Assembly: GCA_030278955.1 (NCBI GenBank)
Contig: JAOANR010000014.1
Location: 39,879,453 to 39,943,452 of the forward strand
From: Hygrophila difformis
Taxonomy: Eukaryota > Streptophyta > Magnoliopsida > Lamiales > Acanthaceae
Length of the DNA stretch: 64,000 bases
Reading direction: 5' to 3'
Below, one piece after another: positions 1-11,103 of this stretch. Position 1 is the stretch's first letter. Each line of letters starts with the position of its first letter. The notes under the pieces were generated by a model, which did not search any database, was not told the origin of the DNA, and was given only the letters and a program-made list of their open reading frames with translations. A program made the position numbers and the translations under genes.

Positions 1-2
1 TT

Positions 3-2195
3 GCTGAATTGTGTGCCGAATCCGGAATAATTCATCAAACTACAGCGCCATATTCACCACAGTCCAATGGTGTTGCGGAACGAAAGAACCGTACGCTAAA
101 GGATATGATGAATGCCTTGTTGATTAGTTCAGGGTTACCCCAGAACTTGTGGGGGGAAGCTGTTTTAACAGCTAATTATATTTTAAATAAAATACCTCAC
201 AAAGGTAAGGAAGTAACACCTTACGAGTTATGGAAAGGTAGAAAACCTTCTTTCAAATACCTCAAAGTGTGGGGGTGTTTGGCGAAAGTTGAGGTGCCAC
301 CGCCTAAACAAGTTACAATCGGCCCTAAAACAGTTGATTGTATCTTTATAGGGTATGCCCTCAACAGTAGCGCGTATCGTTTCCTGGTACATAAGTCAGA
401 AATATCTGGTATAAGTGAAGGAACGATAATTGAATCAAGAAACGCCGTGTTTTTTGAAGACATATATCCTTACAAGGATAGAGTGGAATGTTCAAATAAA
501 AGAACGTTTGATGAAGCTACGAGTTCTGATCAGCCGAAGCAAACTGACAAGGGAAGTGTTTCTCCTGAACCAGTTGAACTTCGTCGTAGCCATAGGGCCA
601 AAGTGGCTAAAACTTTTGGTCCAGATTTCGTCACTTTTATGTTAGATAATGAGCCAAGAACTGTGAGTGAAGCTCTGGCTCGACCAGATGCTGCGTTATG
701 GCAAGAAGCCATAAACAGTGAGTTAGAATCCATTATGCAGAAACGCACTTGGGTTCTTACTGATCTACCGAAAGGTTGTAAACCCTTAGGATGTCGTTGG
801 GTCCTTAAAAGAAAGTATAAAGCCGATGGATCAATCGATAAATACAAGGCTCGCCTTGTAGTTCAGGGCTTTAGACAAAAGGAATGAGATAATTATTTCG
901 ATACTTATTCTCCGGTGTCTAGAATCACCTCCATTCGAGTGTTTCTCTCGATTGCTGCACTTTACAATCTTGAGATACATCAAATGGATGTTAAGACTGC
1001 GTTCTTAAATGGTGATCTAGATGAAGAGATTTATATGAATCAACCAGAAGGCTTTGTTGTTCAAGGACAAGAGCATAAAGTTTGCAAACTGGTTAAATCT
1101 CTGTATGGTCTGAAACAAGCGCCTAAGCAGTGGCACTTGAAGTTTGATAATGTGATGTTGTCAAACGGGTTCAAGTATAATGAATGTGATAAATGCGTTT
1201 ACTACAAGGGAATAACAGACAAATTTGTTATAGTTTGCTTGTATGTAGATGACATGTTGATCATGGACAGTGACTTGAATATGATTAATCAGACCAAGAA
1301 CATGTTAAAAAGGAATTTTGACATGAAAGACATGGGTGTAGCCGATGTCATATTAGGGATCAAAATCATAAGACATCCCGAAGGGATTGTTCTTTCTCAG
1401 TCTCATTACATTGAGAAAGTGTTAAGTAAATTCAACGCTTATGATAGTCGTCCGGCAAAGACGCCTATGGATCCCAGTGAAAAGTTGAAAGTAAACAGGG
1501 GTGAACCTGTTGCTCAAGAAGAGTATGCAAGAATCATTGGTAGTCTAATGTACTTGACTAACTGTACTCGCCCGGATCTTGCATATTCGGTTAACAAACT
1601 TAGATATACTAGCAATCCAAGTCGTGAGCATTGGAAGGCTATTATGAGAGTCTTGAGATATCTGAAATATACTCAAGAGTTGGGGTTACATTACACGAGA
1701 TATCCTCCTGTTCTTGAAGGGTACTCTGATGCCGATTGGATATCAGAGAAAAGTGATTCATTATCCACAAGTGGTTATGTATTCATGATTGCGGGAGGGG
1801 TTGTGTCTTGGAAGTCACAAAAACAAACGTGTATAGCCCGATCCACCATGGAATCTGAATTCATAGCTTTAGATAAAGCTGGTGAAGAAGCCGAATGGCT
1901 TCGAAATTTCCTCGAGGAAATTCCATGTTGGAAGAAACCTGTGCCAACAGTAATGGTACACTGTGATAGTCAAGCAGCTATTGGCAGGGCACAAAATGAG
2001 ATGTATAATGGTAAGTCGAGACATATCCGTCGTCGACATCATACCGTTAAGCAATTGATCTCTAGTGGGGTGATTTCTCTAACTTATGTGAAGTCTGGAG
2101 ATAACCTAGCGGATCCGTTAACAAAAGCTATCAACAGAGATCAATTTTGCAAATTGCGAGAGGGAATGGGATTAAAACCCACACCTAAAGAATGA
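3..2195 (+). pseudogene. Copia pol fragment (integrase end, RT, RNase H), one nonsense codon
   Basis: This single frame encodes the C-terminal part of a copia polyprotein. The integrase end carries the catalytic Glu in a GVAERKNR motif near position 75. Reverse transcriptase follows, with the YVDD catalytic motif at 1242-1253 and the conserved SLYGLKQAP motif upstream of it. The RNase H domain retains its acidic residues in SDADW, STMESE and VHCDSQ. The frame ends at TAA-free TGA 2193-2195 after a typical copia C-terminus. It is broken only by a TGA at 885-887, between the conserved KARLVVQGF and FDTYSPV motifs; the frame is unchanged on either side. This one stop would truncate the polyprotein before RT, so the copy is probably non-autonomous, though otherwise strikingly well preserved. 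Confidence 0.93.
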
Positions 2196-2756
2196 TTACA
2201 TTGGTAACCCAACCATGATGCGTGGAGATCCCACAAACTTGGTTCAAAGGGACAACTAAGATGTATGATTTCAAATGTGAAAACACTTTTGAAGAATAAT
2301 CTTCATCCTTTCCCTCAGAAGCAATGATGAAGTGTTTGATGCCTGTCTGTGGTAGAGGTTGAGTTTAATGACTCTTAATGATTCTGGAACTGTGTGTTCA
2401 TATAAGTATGACAGGATACTTGGTTGAATCACCTATATAAGTAGAAGTGTGGCCGCTTCAGTAGAGACTTATGAATCCAAAGGGGGTTTCCATGGCCTGG
2501 AATGGAACCAAACGTGAGAACGGACAAAGAGTCTGAAAAGTTACTGATTCTTTATTATTGGACTAGTATACGTTGTGGGGGATAGTTCAAGAGTAAAATC
2601 ACTACGCCGCCTGTATACTCGATAATATTGATATGGTTTAAGTTCAAAGCCAAAAACTACTTAAACCCGTGCAGTAACCTTTCTTTAAGAAGGAGTCGGG
2701 GCATTTGCATCTGCATTGCATTCATTGCTGCTGTTATTTCCACTCATGTGGGGGAT
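2196..2756 (+). other. Copia 3' untranslated region with polypurine tract
   Basis: No supportable coding frame is present. The stretch separates the pol stop from the LTR. Its last bases (about 2748-2755, TGTGGGGGA) form the purine-rich primer site for plus-strand synthesis, directly abutting the LTR start TGTTGG. Confidence 0.75.
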
Positions 2757-3690
2757 TGTTGGAAAAAAGGGGTTTTGAGCTCCTTTTTGCGTAATGACGA
2801 TATTTAATTTGGATTAATTAAATAGCGTATACGAATTCTACGTTTCGCGTAGATTGTCGTAGTGCATTTATTTTCTCAAAACCGTTGTCGGGTGAGTGAG
2901 AAATAAGTGGTCGAAATGGGTCATTGAATGCGGTTAGTTGAAAAGCTTGTGTTTAAATGGTTGTTAAAGGGTAGGTAAAAGTGGCGCGTCCCACATCGCT
3001 TCAGCAGTGGGAGTTGAATTAGTTTATATTGTTCTGCATGTTAGAAACAATTAAACTAATACAGATTGATCAAGTGTGGGGGAAGCCCACACGCGCGCGC
3101 CCGTCCCGTCCCGTCCCGTCCCGAGCCGAGCCGAGCCGCGCCGCGCCGTCGCCCGCGCCCGCGCCCGTGCCCGTGCCCGTGGACTTGGATCTTGGATCTT
3201 GGATCTTGGTAATTGGGCTTTGGGTGGGCTTTGGGCCTGTCTAATTTTTTAGACAAAGTTTATTTGTCAAGCCCATGCGCCAAGCCCAGTCGTTGAAGCC
3301 CACTCTGATTTCAACACCCGTCACGAGTTGTTGAAACCATTTGAATTCAGCTGTTGAAAATCCAGCTGAAACCGCCCCATCAATTGCTGCCGGCGGTTTC
3401 GACTCGTCCAACGCCTATAAATGGCAGCAGGGTCAGGCTTAGGAATCATACCACCTTCTGCATTCTTCTTCTTCTGCATAAGCTTCCTCCTCCCGACTCC
3501 CTCATCTTCTGTTCTGTTCGCCGGCCGTCGACGTTTGCGGTGCTGCTACGTCGAGGCGTTTCGTCGTTTTACCTTTGGGGACGTTCTGCCGTTGCCGGAG
3601 CACTACCGGGGCATAAACGTCTTGCGGGAAGAGTTCCAAACTCGACTCGACGTTCATTCTGTGTTGCTGCCTCCGTCCATTTTTCTTACA
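2757..3690 (+). repeat. 3' LTR of the copia element (934 bp)
   Basis: The LTR starts TGTTGGAAAAAAGG at 2757 and ends TTCTTACA at 3690, with canonical TG/CA ends. The right end is confirmed by alignment with the element-free copy B near 56015. A TATA-like CCTATAAATGG lies at about 3414-3424, followed by a pyrimidine-rich stretch, as expected for the U3/R boundary. The long LTR also contains a GC-rich short-unit array (3092-3182). Open frames across it are low complexity and are not called as genes. Confidence 0.88.
3092..3182 (+). repeat. GC-rich compound short-tandem array inside the copia LTR
   Basis: Successive runs of different short units follow each other without a break: CGCGCG, then repeated CCCGT, then repeated GAGCC, then GCGCC, then CGCCCG/CGTGCC hexamers. 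The block is almost pure G+C inside an AT-rich LTR. It looks like replication-slippage DNA, followed directly by a GGATCTT repeat (about 3185-3207). Confidence 0.9.
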
Positions 3691-4505
3691 ATACTTTCCT
3701 CATCCCATCTTATTTATAAGTACTATTTATTTATTTCATCACACTTTTTTTAACATGTACTAGTAAAGCAAAAGGGTGCATCATTAAGAGCCAAAATTTT
3801 ACATTACAGTCCAAAGAATATCTTCCAATGAGGTCTATGGTAAAGAGAAAAGGGAAAATATGAAAAAGAAAAAAAATCAAAAATAATTGTAATGGAGATG
3901 AGTTACCCTTTAATTTTACTAGTATAAAAAAATAAAGAGAATTATTCAATTACTCAATATTAGCTAGCTATGAAAGAAATTTAGAAAGAAAAAAATTAAG
4001 AATTGGAAGGAGTGAAGGGGAAAATGAAGCAAGATAGTTGTATGAATTTCCTTATTTGGTGGTGAAGGAATGTGTAATAATTAATTGAGGGGGACGGTCT
4101 AATAAGTTACCAAATAAACAAATAGTCCAGCAATACATCAGAAGGGCCTTACCAATTGATTCGTAGCATAAGAAAGAAACTTCCCCTCTTGTAGTTATAG
4201 TAGTTACCCAATCCCAATGTTGTGACTGTGATGAGCCAGCCTGAGCTGCCAATTACCACCATATTATCAAATCATTACCATATACTAGTACAATATTTTC
4301 TGACAAGTGATTCTAATTTACTACTTCCAATTTTATACTCCCCCTATTAATTATTGTCATTATTACCTGGCTAATCAATACCACCATTTCCCCTCCCTTA
4401 AATCTTTATTCCCTGATTTCCTCCCTCCTCCCTCCTTCGGTTACCCGGCCACACTCAATTCCTTTCTTTCGTTCTGTCTTTCTTTCTCGATTCTTCTCAT
4501 CCACG
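3691..4505 (+). promoter_or_regulatory. Upstream region and CT-rich leader of DUF868 copy A
   Basis: No gene is seen here. The last 120 bases before the start codon are strongly pyrimidine-rich (CCCTCCC, CCTCCTCCCTCC, TTCTTTC runs), typical of a plant 5' leader or core promoter. No convincing TATA box could be fixed. The copia element lies immediately upstream at 3690, about 815 bp from the ATG, so distal regulatory DNA of this copy may have been displaced. Confidence 0.5.
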
Positions 4506-5471
4506 ATGAGAAACATCATTTGTTACGGCCAAAACTCCATTGATGTCGTCTCAAATTCTTATTGTCGGAATCCTTCCAGCACTCAGGTTTTGTCCCAATC
4601 TCAATCCGAGACTCAATCCCATCGATCCCAATCTCAGTCCTCGTCGCCTCCCACCAATTGCTCCTCGAATGCGGTGACTTGTATCTACAGAGCCAGGCTC
4701 CCATCCAACGGCCGGTCTTTTCTCGTCAGTCTGACGTGGACCAAATCCGCACACGGCGGGTTGTCCATCGGCGTCTCGGATTACCCCCACTTTTCCTCTG
4801 CCAAGCTCCGGAAATCTTGTCCGATTATTACCAAGAAGCGGGGCTCCAGGACCTTCGAATCGTCTACGACTGTCTCCCCGCCGGTGGAGGCCGTGTGGGA
4901 TCTTTCCAGGGCCAAATACGCCGCCGGGCCGGAGCCCGTGTCCGGATTCTACGTGGCGGTCCTGGTCAACTCCGAGCCGTGCCTGATCGTTGGCGACGTT
5001 GAATACTGCGAATCCGAGCTGAAAAAGCGGGTTTCTGAAAACCGCGTGTTGGAGTTCTCGTTGGTGTCGAAGAGCGAACATTTTTCGGGCAACTGTTCGG
5101 TGTTTTCGACGACGGCGAAGTTTTGCGAGACGGGGAGCTGTCACAGCGTCGTGATAAAGTGCAGTGGGGACGACAAGAACCCGGTGCTGTCGGTTGACGT
5201 GGACAAGAAGAATGTGATCCAGGCCAAGAGATTGAAGTGGAATTTTCGCGGGAATCAGACGATCTTCGTGGACGGCGCATTGGTGGATTTGATGTGGGAC
5301 GTGCACGATTGGTTGTTCAGACCGAAGCTGGGATATGCCGTGTTCATGTTTCGGACGAGGAGTGGATTCGACAGCAGGCTTTGGTTGGAAGATAGGAATT
5401 TTGTCGAACAGGATGCGTTTGACAAGATTGGGTTTTCTTTGCTGATTCTTGCCTGTCGAAATTCCGATTGA
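4506..5471 (+). CDS. DUF868 family protein, copy A (321 aa)
   Basis: This is an intact single-exon gene of a plant-specific family of unknown biochemical function. The ATG at 4506 follows a CT-rich leader, and the product begins MRNIICYGQNSIDV. Residues 25-50 are a Ser/Gln/Pro-rich low-complexity segment. From about residue 55 the DUF868 domain follows with recognisable blocks: a YRARLPSNG opening strand, VWDLSRAKY, SGFYVAVLV, the VDVDKKNVIQAKRLKWNFRGNQTIFVDG block, and a closing region ending GFSLLILACRNSD. Full-length members are of about this size. No signal peptide or membrane segment is evident. It differs from copy B at only three residues: Thr36, Ser75 and Val216 here, against Ser, Arg and Glu there. 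High GC and clean coding structure contrast with the surrounding repeats, so this is a host gene. Confidence 0.92.
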   Translation: MRNIICYGQNSIDVVSNSYCRNPSSTQVLSQSQSETQSHRSQSQSSSPPTNCSSNAVTCIYRARLPSNGRSFLVSLTWTKSAHGGLSIGVSDYPHFSSAKLRKSCPIITKKRGSRTFESSTTVSPPVEAVWDLSRAKYAAGPEPVSGFYVAVLVNSEPCLIVGDVEYCESELKKRVSENRVLEFSLVSKSEHFSGNCSVFSTTAKFCETGSCHSVVIKCSGDDKNPVLSVDVDKKNVIQAKRLKWNFRGNQTIFVDGALVDLMWDVHDWLFRPKLGYAVFMFRTRSGFDSRLWLEDRNFVEQDAFDKIGFSLLILACRNSD

Positions 5472-6480
5472 TTTTTTTAATTTTAATTTTTTTTTTTTTA
5501 GAGTACCATGATCACTTTTTGTTTGCCTTTTTATTTACAGATAGTGGTTACAACTTAAAACAGTTCGCCGTGTTTCAGTTTTTCTTACCTGAATTTTTGG
5601 GTTTGTTCGTTTTTTTTTTTTTTTTTTTTCTCATACATGTTGAAGAAAGAATGGGGCTGCTGTGTAAAGATGTCGATGTAAATCCTTCTGATTATACAAA
5701 AGGAAAAAAAAAAAAAAAAAAAAAAAAAGTATAGGTTTTTGGATTTTGGGTGAGAATTTAGATTCAAATCCTCTCTCTTTTGATTCTGGAATTGTTTAGT
5801 TTTATTCAACGGTTTTCGCAAACGGACAAAAAACCGTTCAGAGCCTGACGGGGAATATGAGGATTATTACAACATTCGGAGATGGACGAGGTAACATAGG
5901 CCGGACAGGGCCTGCCCTGCTTTTCGTTGGAATTGCCGTACAATGGATTGCAGAGCAGGTGCACTTATTTGAGCTTTGCTGGAGGCCCATTAATAACTAA
6001 AATGGCCCATAGTTGTTAATATTTGGAGCCCAATATTCATTAATGCTTATAGGCACAGCTCACAGCAAAGGCCCAAAATATGGGAAATTGGACTATATAA
6101 ATTAAACAAAATGCACGTACAATTGTTTAATGTCGATTCATGGTGGGTTAAAAAATACAGCAACTTTCCGTTTCATGCCAAGTCAGTTAGTCATGAGTCA
6201 CGATTTGGAAATTGGAATGCAAACATTGAATTTAAAACTTAGAATGAATAAAATAATAAATATTTAAATCTCAGATTCCTGTACTTGGACATGATTGCAA
6301 CTTGCAAACGCATTTAGCAAGTGCGATTTTGAATTGTTTGAGTCATTGTTGCGATGGTGCAAGCGAATAACTAACGAATGTATTTTTGTTATAAAAAGAA
6401 TGTGCCGTTAATACGTCCCTTTTGCCTAAGCAAATTGCATTAATACAATGTATTATTTAGATTTTGGACAGGACTGCTAT
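5472..6480 (+). other. 3' flank of DUF868 copy A, non-coding
   Basis: The stretch contains a poly-T run (about 5611-5629), a long poly-A run (about 5703-5728) and AT-rich DNA shared with copy B. Homopolymer lengths are the main A/B differences. No further gene is supported. Confidence 0.6.
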
Positions 6481-6485
6481 AAAAG
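6481..6485. repeat. Target-site duplication AAAAG, left
   Basis: AAAAG lies directly left of the LTR start and again at 19140-19144 directly right of the other LTR. Copy B has a single AAAAG at 58798-58802 at the same position with no insertion. Confidence 0.95.
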
Positions 6486-7143
6486 TGTTTGGCTGGTGGT
6501 GAGCCAAAGGACTTTTTTCTCCTCAAGGGAGGCTATCGGAAAAGATCAAACCAATTACGGGTCCGGATTTACAATAATGCGCCCAAACTTGACTGAATTT
6601 CATTGGAATTATAATGGCAAACTGGAAACAATGGAGAATCTACCAGTTGTTAAGGAACAACGGCGAATTCACCGGAAAATGGAACCAACTACCAGTTGTT
6701 GAGAAACAACGGTGGACTTGGAAAGTAACCGCTACAAGCTACGCTAGAGTCTAGGAAAAACTGTAAAGGAAAGATGTAAAGAAAGTAGTAAAGATACAAA
6801 TAATTAAATTTGATAAAGGAATTTGGAGGTTGGATTGATCTCTCCTGATTCTGTGCATGGCATCCCCTATTTATAGCCGGAGCCTTGATAACCGCTCTCC
6901 GGCCGATTCCTTTGAGCCGATTCTTATCTTCCTCTCATCGGCTGCCTTGGCTTTATTTCGGCCGAAATCCCTCGCTTTTGGGATCCTCTTTTGTTCGGAT
7001 TCTTATCTGCTCTGGATTGCCTGTCTTTAGTCTCTCTCGGCCCAATTAATTTCGAGCCCACTTTCTTTTAAATTCTGACTCTGGCCCATGTTATATGGCC
7101 CAATTATTCTCCTTGCGGCCCACTACTTCTTGTAGCCCCAACA
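6486..7143 (-). repeat. 3' LTR of Tat element 1 (658 bp)
   Basis: It begins TGTTTGGCTGG on the plus strand and ends CCCCAACA. By eye it differs from the partner LTR at 18482-19139 by about 25 substitutions and a few single-base indels, roughly 4 percent. A minus-strand TATAAATA lies at 6868-6875, the promoter position for gag-pol orientation. Confidence 0.95.
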
Positions 7144-7348
7144 GATGCCCTCATTATTTGGGCGAATTTTTTGTCTCTAAAACCGAGCCCAAGTAAACTT
7201 AATCTTCTCAACTTCTCCTTTTCGTGCGCTAACTTCTCCTTGGAACCCGGCCATGTCCTTCCATATTCTTCGTACTCCATCGTCTATTCACCCTTGCCCC
7301 TTTCTTTTGTTCATTCTACTCTATTCGTAACTCTTTCCTCCCTTTCTA
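7144..7348 (+). promoter_or_regulatory. Polypurine tract region and leader of the antisense PMD gene
   Basis: Read on the minus strand, the bases next to the LTR (AATGAGGGCATC) are the likely polypurine tract. Read on the plus strand this is the leader of the PMD gene. A short inverted repeat TTGGGC (7158-7163) and GCCCAA (7187-7192) flanks a TCTCTAAAA core. The same arrangement sits beside the LTR in element 2 (about 32351-32390), so it is conserved within the family. Confidence 0.5.
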
Positions 7349-10300
7349 ATGATGCAACCGACTCTCTCGCCTTCTTCCCTAAAGATGAAGAATATCGAAG
7401 ATTCTTTCGCCGATAAATCTTCACTTCGTCTTACTGATGACGGTCTTACTACTCTTGGGCCTCTTGCAACTTCCGTCGAGGCCGCCGCTTCTGTTTCTAC
7501 TCTTTTCGGTGAACTGAAGACGATCCCTTTGTTTTCGGATCACTTTTCTGCTAAACTTTTTAGTCCTCTCAGTACTTGGCCCATCGTGACCCCTGAACAC
7601 GTTGCTTGGTACGAACGGGTACGTCCTCAGTGTGAACCGATTTGGTTGTCCACCGGTATCAATCATTTGATTAGGTTGAGCGTTCAGCCCTTTCCTTCTG
7701 AATATCGGCACATTCAAGCCCTTCTCTATTTCTGGAATTCTTCTATTAACTGTTTTTGCTTTCCGTGGGGTATGATGACTCCAACTATTGAAGATGTTAA
7801 GCTTCTCTTGGATTTACCCTCTCTTGGGAAACACTTCTTGGGTGTTACAGGTTCTGAAAAGCCTTCAACGAAATCCACCGGCTACTCTTCGGGACTCACT
7901 TTTGCCTTATGGATTAATCGATATTGCGGTCCCCAGCCTGGACTTCTCAAGCCGGAACCTGTGGCTTTCATGATGCACTTTCTTAGTCGATTTTTCTGGT
8001 GTGCGCCCGCCAAGAATGTTGTTCTTGATACTTATCCTTTGGCGAAGTCACTTATGGATAATACCCATTTGCCTCTCACCGACTACTTTTTAGTTCATTT
8101 GTACTCTGGCATTTCGTCCCAGGTACATGGATGGGCTGATGGTCACCTCAATAAATCTCACGGCCCTCTTTGGTTTCTCTATCTTTGGCTTGCTTGGCAT
8201 TTTAGAGATATTTCTGGTTTTGAGCCCCAGTCTTTCGATACTACCCATCCTTTGGCCAATGATCTTCTTGGGATCCGATTTCCCGACATGCGCATTGAAC
8301 AATGGATTTACTATTTTATCAACATATCCCCTCTTGACTCCTCCTCTTGCCATCTTTACTCTGGCACTCCGAACAGTTGGGTTTCGGCTATTGGTATACC
8401 CCCTTTTGGTAGGTCTCTTCCGACGGGATTAGCTCAGATCTGGAATGCTTGTATCATTCCTCGTCACGTTTTCAACTGTTCATTGTTCGTTCCCCCTGAG
8501 CATCCTATCCTGTCTGAAGTTTATAATCCTCATCTGGTCAGCCGACAGTTCGGCTTTGCTCAGGATGTGGTCCTTCCTCTTCGCGGAGATTCGCATCGGT
8601 ACAATAAATCCTTCAAAGGATTCGGCCCTGAGGATAGCCGAAATCTTTGTCGAACGTGGGCTCTCCGAATTTATAACTTCGAAGTCCGTTCTTTCGACAT
8701 TCGCCCTGGTTTGTCGACCAAGCGTTTTGATGACTTGTGGGAAAAAGTTCTTTCTTGTGCTAATTTCGGCACTGACTTGCAGAACTTCCTTATTTCTCGT
8801 GGTTTCCCAGGTATTATGATGTTTTCGGTTATTGGTTCAGCCCCGATTACTCTTGTTCTTCTCAAGAGGATGATCCTTTACTTCCTTTGCTTAGTAAGTC
8901 TTTTTATTTCTTATTTTATGTATCGTTTGTCTTTCTCAAGCTTTACCCCTATTTATACTTTGCAGGGGCTCTGGACGATGTCTCGTCTCTTCCGTCTCGC
9001 TCACATATTTCGTTTGTTCCTATTACTTCTTCGAAGCGAAAGCGTACTGCCCCGAGTTCGGGGAAGTCAAAAGGCGAACCTGCATCTAAGGCTCGACGAC
9101 GTTCGACTCGCTCGCCTCTCCCCGGGTCGGCTGTGTCTTCTGATCAGGTTTCCTGCGATTCCCTTCCTTTGTTGTTTTGAATTATTCACTGTTGATTTAC
9201 TGACTCTTATTCATCCTGCTGCAGTTTTATCTATTCCTTCTGTATCGCCTAGTCCTTCGTCTGGTCCGAATGATATGCCTCATCCTTCCACTATTTCTCA
9301 TTTGGCTCTTGATCCTATTGACAAGACTTCGGCCATTGTTTCTAGTATGGTTTCTGCTTCATCAGCTGGCCTGGGGTCAGGCTCAACTCCTCATACTCTT
9401 GGGGGCGGCGATATTGATTTAATCATCCCTAATTCGACTGCTTCTCTGGTGACTGCTCTGCCTTCCTCTTCTGCCGTTTCTATTCCTGACCCCTCCCTCG
9501 CCCGTATTCAACTAGAAGGGACAGCTATTAGTGATGTTAGTCCTTCTTCTCCTTTTCCAGATAGGAGTATTCTGGATGATTTTTTCCCCTTCTTTTTCTC
9601 TCCCTTCGTCGGAATTTCCTACTTCATTCAGGGCTTGTTTGGATAAGTTGGAACGTTTAAAATCTTGTCAATCTGATGCCCTTTCAGTTCAAACCAAGCC
9701 CATCCTCCTGCTTCTTTCACACATCAAGCAGGCATTCTCTGAAGAACTTCTAGCCTCTGGCCTGGCAGATACTCATCAGGCAATGTCCACTTGCCTTTTA
9801 CGGATTGACCTAGAGCTTCCCAATATCTTGGCCACTCGTAAAAGACTTGAAGATGAGCAAGCCTCTCTTACCCTTCACAAGTTGGAGTTTGATAAGCGTA
9901 CTTCCGATTATCACGCTTATATGGATAAGTTGTCAGCTAATGACAACCTTAGACTCTAGTATTCGGATCGTCTCTCTGCCATTGATTCGGAAATCAGCCG
10001 ACTCCAGCATGAGGCGCAAGGCGTGAAGAATGCCTTGGCTGAGGTGGATAAGGAATCGGCTCACCTGCAAGGCCTTGTCAAGCAACTCCATAGATCTGCC
10101 CAGGCTCCAAGAGATAAGCTTGCTAGTCTCCAACCAGAGATGGGTTATCTTTCCTTGAGGACGTCCTTTAGTGATGAAATCATTGGCGTTTTCCGTGGTT
10201 TGTGGTCGGATACCCAAGCCGTGGTTGACAGAATTCGTTCTACCGCGGCCCAACTTCCTTCTGCATCGGATGCTTCCACGGTCTCAGATAACCCTGTTGT

Positions 10301-10614
10301 TGATTCTTCCATAGGGGACAATCCAAAAGACTCTAGTAATATTTAATTTGTTCTTTTGACCTCGATGATATATGATGATTATGTCCTTCTTCTTTTTTGA
10401 TCTCTTTTTAGATGCTCAGTCTGGACTTCTTCAAGATGCTTCTGAACATCTTCTCTCGTCTCAACCTGATGACCTTCCAGTTTCGGCTGAAGCTGAAGCT
10501 CGATCGTTCCAGGAATTTCAATCGGCCTTGGATTCTGCGACTGCTCGAAATTCGGTCGTTGTTCTTTCTAGTGGTTTCGACGATGATATCGCTTATGACT
10601 TGAGTGGAGATTGA
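7349..10614 (+). pseudogene. Antisense plant mobile domain (PMD) gene of Tat element 1, degenerate
   Basis: This gene lies on the strand opposite gag-pol. From ATG 7349 it encodes a plant mobile domain (aminotransferase-like/MAIL-type). Recognisable blocks are LRLSVQPFPSEYRHIQALLYF, SINCFCFPWGMMTPTIEDVKLLL, WLAWHFRDISGF, GLAQIWNACIIPRHVF and YNPHLVSRQFGFAQD. Probable introns are 8894-8965 and 9148-9224 (GT...AG), with another ending near 10410. After the PMD come a basic stretch (KRKRT, KARRRSTRS; possible nuclear signal), a Ser/Pro-rich linker, a coiled coil (about 9700-10220) and an acidic C-terminal tail ending at 10614. Frameshifts near 8841 and 9585 and a TAG at 9957-9959 break it. PMD proteins in hosts act in silencing and development; why a retroelement carries one is unknown. 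Confidence 0.82.
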
Positions 10615-11103
10615 GATTTTTCTTCATTTTTGCTGTTATTCGAATGTAGTTATTATAACTCTTTTGGATTTTTCTTCTTTTCGGCTGGATTTTTTATGTA
10701 TCATTTGGTGTACTCTTGACTTTCCCCTCTCTTTTTTTTTTCCTTTTTCCTTTTGGCCGATCCCTCTTGTATGCTCGATCGGCCTATTATTAAATATTTG
10801 TCTTTTGTGAATTGTTGTCTCTCTTTTTTTTTTGTAATCTCTGGGATATCCTTTTTGGCAGAGCAATATTTTCTGCAGCTTTATTGGGATTCCTGAAACG
10901 TCTCATCTATGATTAATGATTTTCCCTTTACGTTTCTACCATTGCCATAAATGACACTCCCCCTTTTTTTTCCTATAAATACCAGCATCTCTTCTCTTTT
11001 CATTTAACCACCTTGCAATGTTCATTGTAGTTCCCTTGATGTGTTTCATTTCCTCTCCTCTCTAGCCTCCTTGGCACGCTGATTCTTTTTTGAATCCTTA
11101 TTT
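10615..11103 (+). promoter_or_regulatory. Promoter of the second antisense unit, Tat element 1
   Basis: No gene is seen between the PMD stop and 11104. TATAAATA at 10974-10981, within TCCTATAAATACC, is a strong plant TATA box. The related element 2 has TTCCTATAAATACCC at the equivalent place (36105-36112). Pyrimidine-rich DNA follows, as in plant leaders. Confidence 0.65.

Larger units (their letters stand above)
1..3690 (+). mobile_element. Ty1/copia LTR retrotransposon, 3' part
   Basis: The window opens inside pol and shows, in copia order, the end of integrase, reverse transcriptase, RNase H, a non-coding 3' region, a purine-rich tract and a TG...CA-bounded LTR. Integrase upstream of RT is diagnostic of Ty1/copia as opposed to gypsy. 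The 5' LTR, gag, protease and most of integrase lie outside the window. The right end is fixed because DNA from 3691 onward matches copy B of the segmental duplication from 56015, which lacks the element. ATACT at 3691-3695 is the candidate target duplication; its partner would be left of the window. Confidence 0.95.
3691..6485 (+). repeat. Segmental duplication copy A, left part
   Basis: This stretch aligns almost base for base with 56015-58802. By eye there are about ten substitutions plus small indels: a CATG duplication in B, homopolymer length changes, and an extra five bases at about 4445 in A. It includes the DUF868 gene, its upstream region and about 1 kb downstream. Copy A resumes at 19140 after the Tat insertion. 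Confidence 0.95.

Noticed and set aside
3029..3256. Pro/Ala/Arg-rich short frames in the copia LTR
   Set aside because: Generated by the GC-rich short repeats at 3092-3182.
4551..5306. Long minus-strand frame (251 codons) opposite DUF868, repeated at 56882-57637
   Set aside because: It exists because the sense gene is GC-rich; composition is shadow-like (many His/Arg), and there is no independent start context or homology. The sense frame shows all DUF868 motifs.
7349..8893. PMD gene as a host MAIL-type gene captured by chance
   Set aside because: It occurs at the same place and strand in two related Tat elements with the same coiled-coil and acidic tail, so it is a family component.
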